Assembly (NCBI RefSeq): GCF_036116635.1
Contig: NZ_CP107995.1
Coordinates: forward strand, 4,526,001-4,590,000
DNA length: 64,000 nt
Direction: 5' to 3'
Source: Amycolatopsis sp. NBC_00345
Lineage (GTDB): Bacteria > Actinomycetota > Actinomycetes > Mycobacteriales > Pseudonocardiaceae
Both the position numbers and the translations under genes were made by a program. Positions 24,303 to 31,665 of the stretch are shown piece by piece (position 1 is the first letter of the stretch; the number at the start of each line of letters is the position of its first letter). The notes under the pieces are model-generated. The model was not told the origin of the DNA. It did no database searches and saw nothing but the letters and a program-made list of their open reading frames with translations.

Positions 24303-25486
24303 CCACCGGACTGCCGCAGACCCGCCGCGAGGTCGTGGAGCGTGCCCGCGAGCTGCGGCCGCGGCTGGCGAAGGACGCCGTGCGCATCGACGCCGAGGGC
24401 GCCGACCCCACGGACAACATGCGCCTGCTCGGCGAGGCCGGGCTGCACCGGATCAACGTGCCCGTCGAGTTCGGCGGCCTCTGGGACGGCGGCCTGTACG
24501 GCGGCTGGCGCGAGACCATCGAGGCGATCACGGAGATCTCCGCGGCCGACGGCTCCACCGGCCAGTGCTGGGGCACCACGGCGCTGGTCGCGCGCGAGCT
24601 GTACGGCTCGGACCTCGACGCCGGGACCAAGCGGCAGCTGGCCGGCGAGCTGATGCACGAGGGACGCCGGTTCGTCGCGTCGAACGCCGAGACCGGCGGC
24701 GCCGGCCCGGTGACCGGGCGCCGGGTGGCCGGCGGCCTGGTGGTCAGCGGCACCAAGACGTTCAACACCGACAGCGGGGGCGGCGGCCGCGACCTGTCCT
24801 GTGTCAGCTTCGCGCTGGCCGGCCCGGACGGCGGGAGCACCCGCCACCACGCGCTGATCCGGCTCGACGACCCCGCCCTCGAGGCCCGCGGCGACTGGGA
24901 CAACATGGGCCAGCGCGGCACCTGCAGCCAGACCATCGTCTACCGCGACGTGTTCGTGCCCGACGGCTGGCATTTCGCCTCGCACGAGCCGGACCCGTAC
25001 TTCCTGTGCGCGGTCATGCTCCTGCACGCGGCGCTCCTGCAGGGCATCGGCGAAGGCGCGTTCGAGACGGCCGTCGGCTACCTGCGCGAGCTGAACCGGC
25101 CGAGCATGCCGAGGTTCGGCGCCGCGGCCACCGACCCGCTGATCCACCGGCAGCTCGGCGAGATGTCGAGCGAGCTGGCCGCGGGGCGGGCGTTGATGGT
25201 GGCCACGGCCGCCGAGCTGGAGGACCCGCCCGTGGACGCCGGCGAGATGGGCATCCGCGGGTTCCGCTCGAAGGTCGCCAGCACCCGCGCGGGCCTCGAC
25301 GTGTCCTCGCGCCTGCACGACCTCACCGGCGCGCGCAGCACGTCCAACCGCTACCGGTTCGACCGGTTCTGGCGCAACGCCAGGACGTTCGGCTCGCACG
25401 ACTCGCTCGACGTGAAGAACGCCCTCATCGGCGACTACGAGCTTTCGGGGGAGTTCCCGGTGCTCTCGGACTACGTGAAGTTCTGA
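24299..25486 (+). CDS. Acyl-CoA dehydrogenase-fold flavin monooxygenase
   Basis: This 395-residue protein has N-terminal helices, EFGGLWDGG, SAADGSTGQCWG and the beta-domain segment NAETGGAGPVTGRRVAGGLV, then SGTKTFNTDSGGG, and ends with a helical bundle (KVASTRAGLDVSSRLHDLTG). These features place it with the group D oxygenase/acyl-CoA dehydrogenase superfamily rather than with chain desaturases. It would need reduced flavin. The only reductase in the cluster (26376-26711) is truncated. It is coupled by overlaps to the cupin before and the hydrolase after. Confidence 0.82.
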   Translation: MTTGLPQTRREVVERARELRPRLAKDAVRIDAEGADPTDNMRLLGEAGLHRINVPVEFGGLWDGGLYGGWRETIEAITEISAADGSTGQCWGTTALVARELYGSDLDAGTKRQLAGELMHEGRRFVASNAETGGAGPVTGRRVAGGLVVSGTKTFNTDSGGGGRDLSCVSFALAGPDGGSTRHHALIRLDDPALEARGDWDNMGQRGTCSQTIVYRDVFVPDGWHFASHEPDPYFLCAVMLLHAALLQGIGEGAFETAVGYLRELNRPSMPRFGAAATDPLIHRQLGEMSSELAAGRALMVATAAELEDPPVDAGEMGIRGFRSKVASTRAGLDVSSRLHDLTGARSTSNRYRFDRFWRNARTFGSHDSLDVKNALIGDYELSGEFPVLSDYVKF

Positions 25487-26376
25487 TGCCGCACCCCTCG
25501 GAACTCCTGCCGCCGCTGGATTACGCGGCCATGGTGCCGCGGGCGCTCACCGAACCGCACGCCGTGGCCGCGCTGCCGGGTGCGCTCAGTCATCTGAACG
25601 TGGCCTACGCGACGATGACCGGCTGGCGGCCGTTGCGGCTCGACCTGCACGTGCCGGCCGGCTCACCCGGCCCGCACCCGGTGGTGGTGTACGCGCACGG
25701 CGGCAGCTTCCTCGCCGGGGGCCCGGCGCTCGGGCCGTGGACTTCCCTTCCCGCCCAAGGGATCGCGGTCGCGTCGGTGGCCTACCGGCTGGCCGGGGAG
25801 GTGCCGTTCCCGGAGCCGGTCGAGGACATCCGCGCGGCGGTCCGGTGGGTGCGCGCGTCCGCGCCGCGGTTCGGCCTCGACCCGGCGCGGGTCGCCGGCT
25901 GGGGCAGTTCGGCGGGCGGCTACCTGATGACCATGGCGGCGCTGACCGGTGAAACGGCGCTGGGGCGGGAGTTCGGCGAGCACCGGGACTTCTCCCCCGC
26001 ACTGTCCGCGGTCGTCGACCACTACGGCCTGGCCGACCCCGCGCGGCTGCGGGAGGACGCGCACGACAACACCGAAGAACAGCTGCGCGCGCTCGACGGC
26101 ATCGCGGCGCAGTTCTTCGGCGCGGTCCCGCCCGCCTCGGCGGACCCGCTCCGGCTGGCCCGCCCGGGCGCGCCGCCGTTCCTCATCATGCACGGCGACG
26201 ACGACCACCGCCTCGGCCTGCGCCAGAGCGAACGGCTGCGCGACGGGCTTTCCGCGGCCGGCGTGCCCGCGTCACTGGTCGTCGTGCCGGGCGCCGACCA
26301 CGCCGGCCCGGAGTTCTCCTCCCCCGAACTGGTCGGGCAGGCGGTGCGGTTCCTGCGCGAGAGCTGGGCGGCGTGA
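25486..26376 (+). CDS. Alpha/beta hydrolase (carboxylesterase/kynurenine-formamidase-like)
   Basis: This 296-residue hydrolase has an oxyanion motif VVVYAHGGSFLAGGP near 62-76, the nucleophile WGSSAGGYL near 137-145, an acid in HGDDDHRLGL, and a catalytic His in GADHAGPEF near the C-terminus. The TGATG junction couples it to the oxygenase upstream, and the same junction couples it to the flavin-reductase fragment downstream. It likely hydrolyses an ester or amide of the oxygenase's substrate or product. Confidence 0.87.
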   Translation: MPHPSELLPPLDYAAMVPRALTEPHAVAALPGALSHLNVAYATMTGWRPLRLDLHVPAGSPGPHPVVVYAHGGSFLAGGPALGPWTSLPAQGIAVASVAYRLAGEVPFPEPVEDIRAAVRWVRASAPRFGLDPARVAGWGSSAGGYLMTMAALTGETALGREFGEHRDFSPALSAVVDHYGLADPARLREDAHDNTEEQLRALDGIAAQFFGAVPPASADPLRLARPGAPPFLIMHGDDDHRLGLRQSERLRDGLSAAGVPASLVVVPGADHAGPEFSSPELVGQAVRFLRESWAA

Positions 26377-26711
26377 TGGACCCGGGCAGCCTGCGCGCGG
26401 CCTTCGGCTGTTTTCCCAGCGGGGTCACGGCTTTGTGCGCCCTCGTCGACGGCGAGCCGGCCGGGATGGCGGTCAGCGCGTTCACGCCGGTCTCGCTGGA
26501 CCCGCCGCTGATCGCGGTGTGCGTCCAGGAGACTTCGCAGACGTGGCCGAGACTGCGCACCGCGCCGGCGATCGGCGTCAGCGTGCTGGCCGGCCATCAC
26601 GGGCCGCTGTGCCGGCGGTTGTCCGGCCCGGGCGACCGCTTCACCGGCGCGGGCCGGACGTTCGCGGAGTCGGGCGCGATCCTCGTCAGCGCCTTCCGTC
26701 AGCTGGCCTGA
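26376..26711 (+). CDS. C-terminally truncated flavin reductase-domain protein
   Basis: The 111-residue product begins like a full flavin reductase: LRAAFGCFPSGVTALCALVD, then GMAVSAFTPVSLDPPLIAVC, QTWPRLRTAPAIGVSVLAG, DRFTGAGRTF. It stops at SAFRQLA where relatives continue for 50-60 more residues (the region holding the GDH motif for flavin/NADH). No continuation is visible in other frames. It may be non-functional or act only as a flavin-binding half. It is the last gene of the cupin cluster. Confidence 0.75.
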   Translation: MDPGSLRAAFGCFPSGVTALCALVDGEPAGMAVSAFTPVSLDPPLIAVCVQETSQTWPRLRTAPAIGVSVLAGHHGPLCRRLSGPGDRFTGAGRTFAESGAILVSAFRQLA

Positions 26712-26722
26712 GCCACGGCAGG

Positions 26723-26754
26723 AATTGACCACAGTGGAAATTGACCGCAGTGGG
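26723..26754. repeat. Two tandem 16-bp repeats upstream of the DeoR gene
   Basis: AATTGACCACAGTGGA (26723-26738) is followed immediately by AATTGACCGCAGTGGG (26739-26754), with two mismatches. They lie about 55-85 bases before the DeoR start and could be operator repeats for it. CACAC-CACGT-GTGTG at 26761-26775 follows. Confidence 0.6.
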
Positions 26755-26807
26755 AGTTAGCACACCACGTGTGTGCGAACGACCATCCCGCGTGCGAGCA
26801 TGGGCGC

Positions 26808-27566
26808 ATGAGAAGTGCTGAACGCCGGCAGGTCATCGTCGAGCGGCTGCGGGGGTCCGCGCAGGTGGCGGTGGCCGAGCTGGCCGAGGTGACCGGCGCG
26901 TCCGAGATGACCGTGCGGCGGGATCTCGACGTGCTGGCCGCGCACGGTGTGCTGCGGCGGGTGCACGGCGGCGCCGTCCCGGTGGTGCCGACGGGGGTCG
27001 AGCCGCCGTTCGACGCGCGGCTGGCGACGGGCGCCGGCACCAAGCAGTCGATCGCCGCGATGGTGGCGTCGATGATCTCCGACGGCGAGACCGTGCTCCT
27101 CGACAGCGGCACGACGGCGCTGGAGGTCGCGAAGTGGCTGCGCGACCGGCCGGTGACGGTGATGCCGCTTTCGCTGCACGCCGCGCTCGCGCTCGTCGAC
27201 GCGCCGAACGTCCGGATCCTGTTGCCCGGCGGCGAGCCGCGCCCCGGCGAGCTCGCGCTGGCCGGCCCGCTGGCACTGGCGTCGATGCGGTCGCTGCGGT
27301 TCGACGTGGCCGTGCTCGGCGCGTGCGCCTTCGGCCTCGACGCGGGCCTGACCGCGTTCGACCTGAACGACGCCGAGGTGAAACAGCAGGCGCTCGCCGT
27401 CTCGCGCCGGTCGATCCTCGCGGCGGACGGCTCGAAGTGGGGCCACGCCGCCCTCGCCCACGTGTGCGCCGCGGCCGACCTCGGCGCCGTCGTCACCGAC
27501 GAGTCGGCTCCCGAGGACCAGCGGCGCGAGCTGGCGGCCCTCGGGGTGCACGTGTACGTCGCCTGA
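26808..27566 (+). CDS. DeoR/GlpR family transcriptional regulator
   Basis: This 252-residue regulator has an N-terminal winged helix (RRQVIVERLRGSAQVAVAEL, then ASEMTVRRDLDVLAAHGVLR and RVHGGAV) and the DeoR sensor domain with LLDSGTTALEVAKWL near 105-119 and LAADGSKWG near 203-211, the sugar-phosphate-binding signatures. Start at ATG 26808. Such proteins repress sugar or polyol operons and respond to phosphorylated sugars, but no sugar genes are adjacent. Its stop overlaps that of the convergent kinase gene. Confidence 0.92.
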   Translation: MRSAERRQVIVERLRGSAQVAVAELAEVTGASEMTVRRDLDVLAAHGVLRRVHGGAVPVVPTGVEPPFDARLATGAGTKQSIAAMVASMISDGETVLLDSGTTALEVAKWLRDRPVTVMPLSLHAALALVDAPNVRILLPGGEPRPGELALAGPLALASMRSLRFDVAVLGACAFGLDAGLTAFDLNDAEVKQQALAVSRRSILAADGSKWGHAALAHVCAAADLGAVVTDESAPEDQRRELAALGVHVYVA

Positions 27567-29633
27567 TCACTTGCCCGGGGGCAGCGCCGCCACGAGCAGC
27601 ACCCCGCGGTCCTGATCGACCACGTACGCGCGGCTCCCGTCCGGGGCGAGCGCGACGGAGGCCGAGTTGTCCGCCGTCACCGGCAGGGTTCCGCGCGATG
27701 TGCCCGTGGCGACGTCGATGATGGTCAGCACGTTGCCTTCGCCGTGGGCGTAGGCGGTCCGGCCGTCCGGCGAGAAGGCGACGTTGACGGCCGGCTTGTC
27801 GAACCGGACGGACCCGGTGACGGCCCGCGAGGCGACGTCGACCAGGTCCACCTGGGGCCGGTCGGCCTCGGCGACGTACAGGTGACGGCCGTCCGGGCTG
27901 TACGTCGGCGAGAAAGCCGGGCCGCCGACCGGGACGGTGGCCGTGACTTGGCCGTCGGCGCGGTCGAGCAGGACCAGGTCGGGGTTGTCGAAGCTGGTGA
28001 CGGCGAGCGTGGTCCCGTCCGGTGACAGCGCGACGAAGTCCGGCGAGGCGACCGGATACCGCCGGGTGACCACGCCCGCGCGCAGGTCGACTTCCACCAC
28101 GAGGCCGTCGCGCTGCAGCGCCGTGTAGCCGAACCGGCCGTCGGCGGAGATCGCCATCGAGTACGCGCGGGCCTGCAGCGGCACGGTCCGGCGGACGGTG
28201 GCCGTCGCGGGATCGATCTCCTGCAACCCTTGCGGCACGGCGACCCACATCGCGTCGCCGGAGGGGGTGAAGGCCACGCCGGACGGGTTCCCCGACACCG
28301 TGATCGTCGTGACGCGGGCGCTCGTGGCCACGTCGACGACGCTGACGGTGCCGCCGCCCTCGTCCGCGACGCAGACCCGGCGGCCGTCCGGCGCCACGGC
28401 CAGTCCGAACGGGGCCTGGCCGACCGGGACGCTGCTGACGGTCCCGGCGGGCAACGGCGGCAGGATCGCGGGCTTCGGTTGCGCCACAGGCGATCCCGCG
28501 GCCGGCGTTCCGGCGGACGGCCCCGCCGCGACCGGCACGGCCGTGCCCGCCAGCTGCCGGGACCGCCCGGCCACCGCGGCGGCCGTGATCCCGCCGCCCA
28601 GGATCAGCACCACGGCCACCACTGCGGCGACCCGGAGGCGCCCCAGCCCGCCACCGCGCGCGAAGCTACTGTCCTTAGTGGACAGATCGCCGACACCGCC
28701 GCCCAGCCCATCGCCGCGGGTGAGCTGAGGCCCGGCAACCCCCGTGGCCGGCGCCGCGATCCCCGCCCCGCCGACCGGTCCACCCACGGTCGGTGCCGCG
28801 GCCGGTGTGGTCCCGGCCAGTGCCGCCCGGACCGCCGCCGCCAGCGCACCCGCTGTGGCGTAACGGTTTTCGGGGCGTTTCGCCATCCCGGTGGCGACCA
28901 CGGTGTCGAACTCCGGCGGCAGGAACGGGTGTTCGGCGGCGGGCCGCGGTGGCGGCTGGTCGAGGTGGGCGCGCAACGCCTCCGGCAGGCTGCCCGCGGC
29001 GAACGGCGGCCGTCCGGTGAGGCAGGTGTAGAACAGGCACGCGAGCGAGTACACGTCGGCCCGGTGGTCGACCGGCCCGCTCTCGAACTGTTCGGGCGCC
29101 ATGTAGTCCGGCGTCCCGGCGATCCGGGACCCGCCGGTCGCGGTGAGGTCCGGCCGGGTCGCGATGCCGAAGTCGAACAGGTACACGAAGTCGTCGTCGA
29201 GCACCCGCACGTTGGACGGCTTGAGGTCCCGGTGCACGAGCCCGTCGCCGTGGGCCAGGTCGAGCACGCCGGCCAGCTGCTCCACGATCGACGCCACGCG
29301 CGCGGGCGGCAGCGGCCCGTCCTCGGTGAGCACAGTGGACAGATCGCGGCCGCCGACCAGCTCCATGTCGAGGTACAGCCGGCCGTCGACCTCGCCGTAG
29401 CGGTGAATGGGCACGACGTGCGGGCTGCGCAGGGCCGCCGCGAGCCGCGACTCACGGCGGAACCGCGTCCGGAACGCCGGGTCGAGCGCGAGCCCGGACG
29501 GCAGCAGCTTGAGCGCGACGAGCCGGTCGTCGTGCTCGGTGTCGCGCGCCCGCCAGACCTCGCCCATGCCACCGCCGCCGATCATCGACTCGAGCGCGTA
29601 CGGGCCCAGGCGGGCCGCTCCCTCTTCCGTCAC
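27567..29633 (-). CDS. Ser/Thr protein kinase with C-terminal beta-propeller sensor
   Basis: This 688-residue protein has a PknB-type kinase domain at 11-270 with the glycine loop IGGGGMGEVWRARD, VALKLL, HRDLKPSN and DFG motifs all intact. A Pro/Ala/Gly linker follows, then a single membrane helix (VAAVVAVVLILGGGITAAAV) near 335-355. The outer part is a YVTN/NHL-like propeller of about seven repeats, each with VAxxPDGxxxYV-type sequence (SPDGTTLAVTS, SPDGRHLYVAE). The kinase is cytoplasmic and the propeller outside, so it probably senses an envelope ligand. It lacks PASTA domains, so it is not the cell-wall PknB. Confidence 0.92.
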   Translation of the reverse strand: MTEEGAARLGPYALESMIGGGGMGEVWRARDTEHDDRLVALKLLPSGLALDPAFRTRFRRESRLAAALRSPHVVPIHRYGEVDGRLYLDMELVGGRDLSTVLTEDGPLPPARVASIVEQLAGVLDLAHGDGLVHRDLKPSNVRVLDDDFVYLFDFGIATRPDLTATGGSRIAGTPDYMAPEQFESGPVDHRADVYSLACLFYTCLTGRPPFAAGSLPEALRAHLDQPPPRPAAEHPFLPPEFDTVVATGMAKRPENRYATAGALAAAVRAALAGTTPAAAPTVGGPVGGAGIAAPATGVAGPQLTRGDGLGGGVGDLSTKDSSFARGGGLGRLRVAAVVAVVLILGGGITAAAVAGRSRQLAGTAVPVAAGPSAGTPAAGSPVAQPKPAILPPLPAGTVSSVPVGQAPFGLAVAPDGRRVCVADEGGGTVSVVDVATSARVTTITVSGNPSGVAFTPSGDAMWVAVPQGLQEIDPATATVRRTVPLQARAYSMAISADGRFGYTALQRDGLVVEVDLRAGVVTRRYPVASPDFVALSPDGTTLAVTSFDNPDLVLLDRADGQVTATVPVGGPAFSPTYSPDGRHLYVAEADRPQVDLVDVASRAVTGSVRFDKPAVNVAFSPDGRTAYAHGEGNVLTIIDVATGTSRGTLPVTADNSASVALAPDGSRAYVVDQDRGVLLVAALPPGK

Positions 29634-29698
29634 GAGCCGACACTAAGCCGCGAAACCGGGACCGGTCCCCGCACGGCAAGATCATGCCGTCGCGATGG

Positions 29699-31537
29699 CT
29701 AAGCCGAAGGCGCGAGCACGGGCCGGGCGTGCTGCACCCGCAGGACGTCCGCCAGGATCAGGTCCGCGACCAGGCGCTGCTCGTCGTCCGCGGGCTCCGG
29801 GAGGGCGGGCGGCACGGAACCGTCGGCCAGCGCGCGGGCGGCGCCTTCGGCGAACGCGGCCAGCTCGGGTGAGCCGCCGCGCAGCATGGCGCCCGCGGAC
29901 GCCGCGAGCCCGCGCAGCCCACCGGCCGCCTCGTCGAGGGCCTCGCGCTGCGCCTCGTCCGGCGTGCGACTGCCCGGCTCCGGGCTGAGCAGGTCCTGGT
30001 GGGTGCGCACGGCGGCGCGGAACCGCAGGCCCAGCTCCCGCTGGGCGGGGGACTCGCCCCGCAGCCGGGACGCGACGTCGGCGAGCAGGTCGCCCATCGC
30101 GGCCGTGGCGTCGGCGAACCGGCGCGAAACCGGCGGCTTCGGCACACCCGGCACGGCGGCGAAGCCGAACAGCAGGCCGATCACCACAGCCAGCAGCACG
30201 AGCAGTATGTACTCCACGAGCACCGACACCGCGTCGAGGTGCCGCGTGGTCGCGTTCACCCCGACGCTCATCAGCACGATGCACCCGTTGAACACCATGG
30301 GTTTCGTCTGCATGAACGGGAATCCGACGAGCAGCGCGACGAGCCCGATGGGCAGCAGCGCCGATTCCGGCAGCAGCCACAGCACCAGCGCGAGCACCAC
30401 GGCACCGGCCACCGCGCCCGCGCATCGTTGCCAGGCCTTCGACAGCGTGTCGCGCCACTCCGGCTGCATGATCGCGTACGTCGTCATCAGGAACGACACG
30501 GTGAGCGGGTCCCCGGGCCGCAGGCTCGCCACGATGACCGCGACCAGCATGCCCAGCGCGCACCGGACCGCGTGCCGCAGCTGGGCCGAGCGCCACGACA
30601 ACGCGCCCGCCGCCTCGTGCCGCACGGCCTCCTCGACGAGGTGGCGCGGGAAGTCCACGGTGGACTCGTCGCGGACGGCGACCGCCGCGTGCACGGCTTC
30701 GACCGCGGTCCACAGGTCGTCGACCAGGCGCCGGGTCTCGCCCGGCAGGTCCACGGTCACGTCGACGCGGGTGACCGCGGCGAGTTCGGCCGGGGCGTTC
30801 TTCTCCCGGACGGCTTCGGCGATCCGCGCCAGCTCCTCGTCGACCGCGGTGAGCACGGCCGTGACGGCGTCGGCGGCTTCCGGGTCCAGCGCGCGGAGCC
30901 GGTCGCGCAGCACCGCGGCGGTGCCGTGGGCGCGCAGGCCCGCGCCGAGGACCCGGGCCTGCCACGCGCGCGGCCGGTCGGCCAGCCAGAGCCGGGTGGC
31001 GCGCTCGGCGCTGTCCTGGTCCGGCCCGGCCAGCGCGTCGGCGAGCGCGGCGCGGGTCGGCTTGCCCGGGTCGCCAAGGCCCATCAGCAGCCGCAGCACG
31101 AAGACCACGCCGATCGCGAGCGCGGGCGCGCCGATGATCTGCGCGGTGCTCGCGGAGCCGGTCAGCTGGAAGCCGTAGCCGAACACCGAGGCCATGCCCA
31201 GGCCGAGCCCGACGGTCACGAACCGCGCGCCCAGCGCCGGCAGCAGCGCGGACACGAACACCACGATCGTCAGCAGCGCCACCGCCGCGACCGTCGAGAC
31301 CTGGCCGAGCAGCCTCGGCCCGGCCGCGCCGATGATCACCGCGGGCGCGAACACCGCCAGCAGCCGCAGGTCGGGCCGCAGCGGCCCGCCGTTCGCGGCC
31401 ATGAAGCAGAACAGGGCGGTCAGCCCGGCCAGGATCATCGTCCCGCCGAGCCCGACGGCCGCGCCGATCCCCGCCGTCCCGCCGACCACCACCAGAATGA
31501 CGACGAGCATCCCGCCGCCGCGCGCCAGAGCGTTCAC
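29699..31537 (-). CDS. FUSC family membrane protein
   Basis: This 612-residue protein has two blocks of five or six membrane helices (about 5-160 and 345-470) separated by a long cytoplasmic helical region, and a cytoplasmic C-terminal tail. The second block includes LRPGDPLTVSFLMTTYAIMQ and WQRCAGAVAGAVVLALVLW, typical of the fusaric-acid-resistance/aromatic-acid exporter family (FUSC). These proteins export aromatic acids or other small molecules. It stands alone downstream of a 16-bp tandem repeat array, in the same orientation as the ferredoxin oxidoreductase gene. Confidence 0.85.
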   Translation of the reverse strand: MNALARGGGMLVVILVVVGGTAGIGAAVGLGGTMILAGLTALFCFMAANGGPLRPDLRLLAVFAPAVIIGAAGPRLLGQVSTVAAVALLTIVVFVSALLPALGARFVTVGLGLGMASVFGYGFQLTGSASTAQIIGAPALAIGVVFVLRLLMGLGDPGKPTRAALADALAGPDQDSAERATRLWLADRPRAWQARVLGAGLRAHGTAAVLRDRLRALDPEAADAVTAVLTAVDEELARIAEAVREKNAPAELAAVTRVDVTVDLPGETRRLVDDLWTAVEAVHAAVAVRDESTVDFPRHLVEEAVRHEAAGALSWRSAQLRHAVRCALGMLVAVIVASLRPGDPLTVSFLMTTYAIMQPEWRDTLSKAWQRCAGAVAGAVVLALVLWLLPESALLPIGLVALLVGFPFMQTKPMVFNGCIVLMSVGVNATTRHLDAVSVLVEYILLVLLAVVIGLLFGFAAVPGVPKPPVSRRFADATAAMGDLLADVASRLRGESPAQRELGLRFRAAVRTHQDLLSPEPGSRTPDEAQREALDEAAGGLRGLAASAGAMLRGGSPELAAFAEGAARALADGSVPPALPEPADDEQRLVADLILADVLRVQHARPVLAPSA

Positions 31538-31608
31538 CGCACCTCACCGTCGTCGATCTCCGCGAGGAGCCTCGCACCTCCGGCTCCGGCGCGCCACAGC
31601 GGGGCCAC

Positions 31609-31656
31609 AGTCCTTTGTAGACTCAGTCCTTTGTAGACTCAAGCCTTGGTGGACTG
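31609..31656. repeat. Tandem 16-bp repeats between oxidoreductase and FUSC genes
   Basis: AGTCCTTTGTAGACTC occurs twice exactly (31609-31624, 31625-31640), followed by a degenerate third unit AAGCCTTGGTGGACTG (31641-31656). The array lies between the stop of the ferredoxin oxidoreductase and the FUSC start. Its role is unknown. Confidence 0.75.
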
Positions 31657-31665
31657 AACCGCCGC

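Noticed and set aside
26761..26775. CACACCACGTGTGTG as a DeoR operator
   Set aside because: The arms are only five bases and the centre is not symmetric; it is too weak to call beside the stronger tandem repeat.
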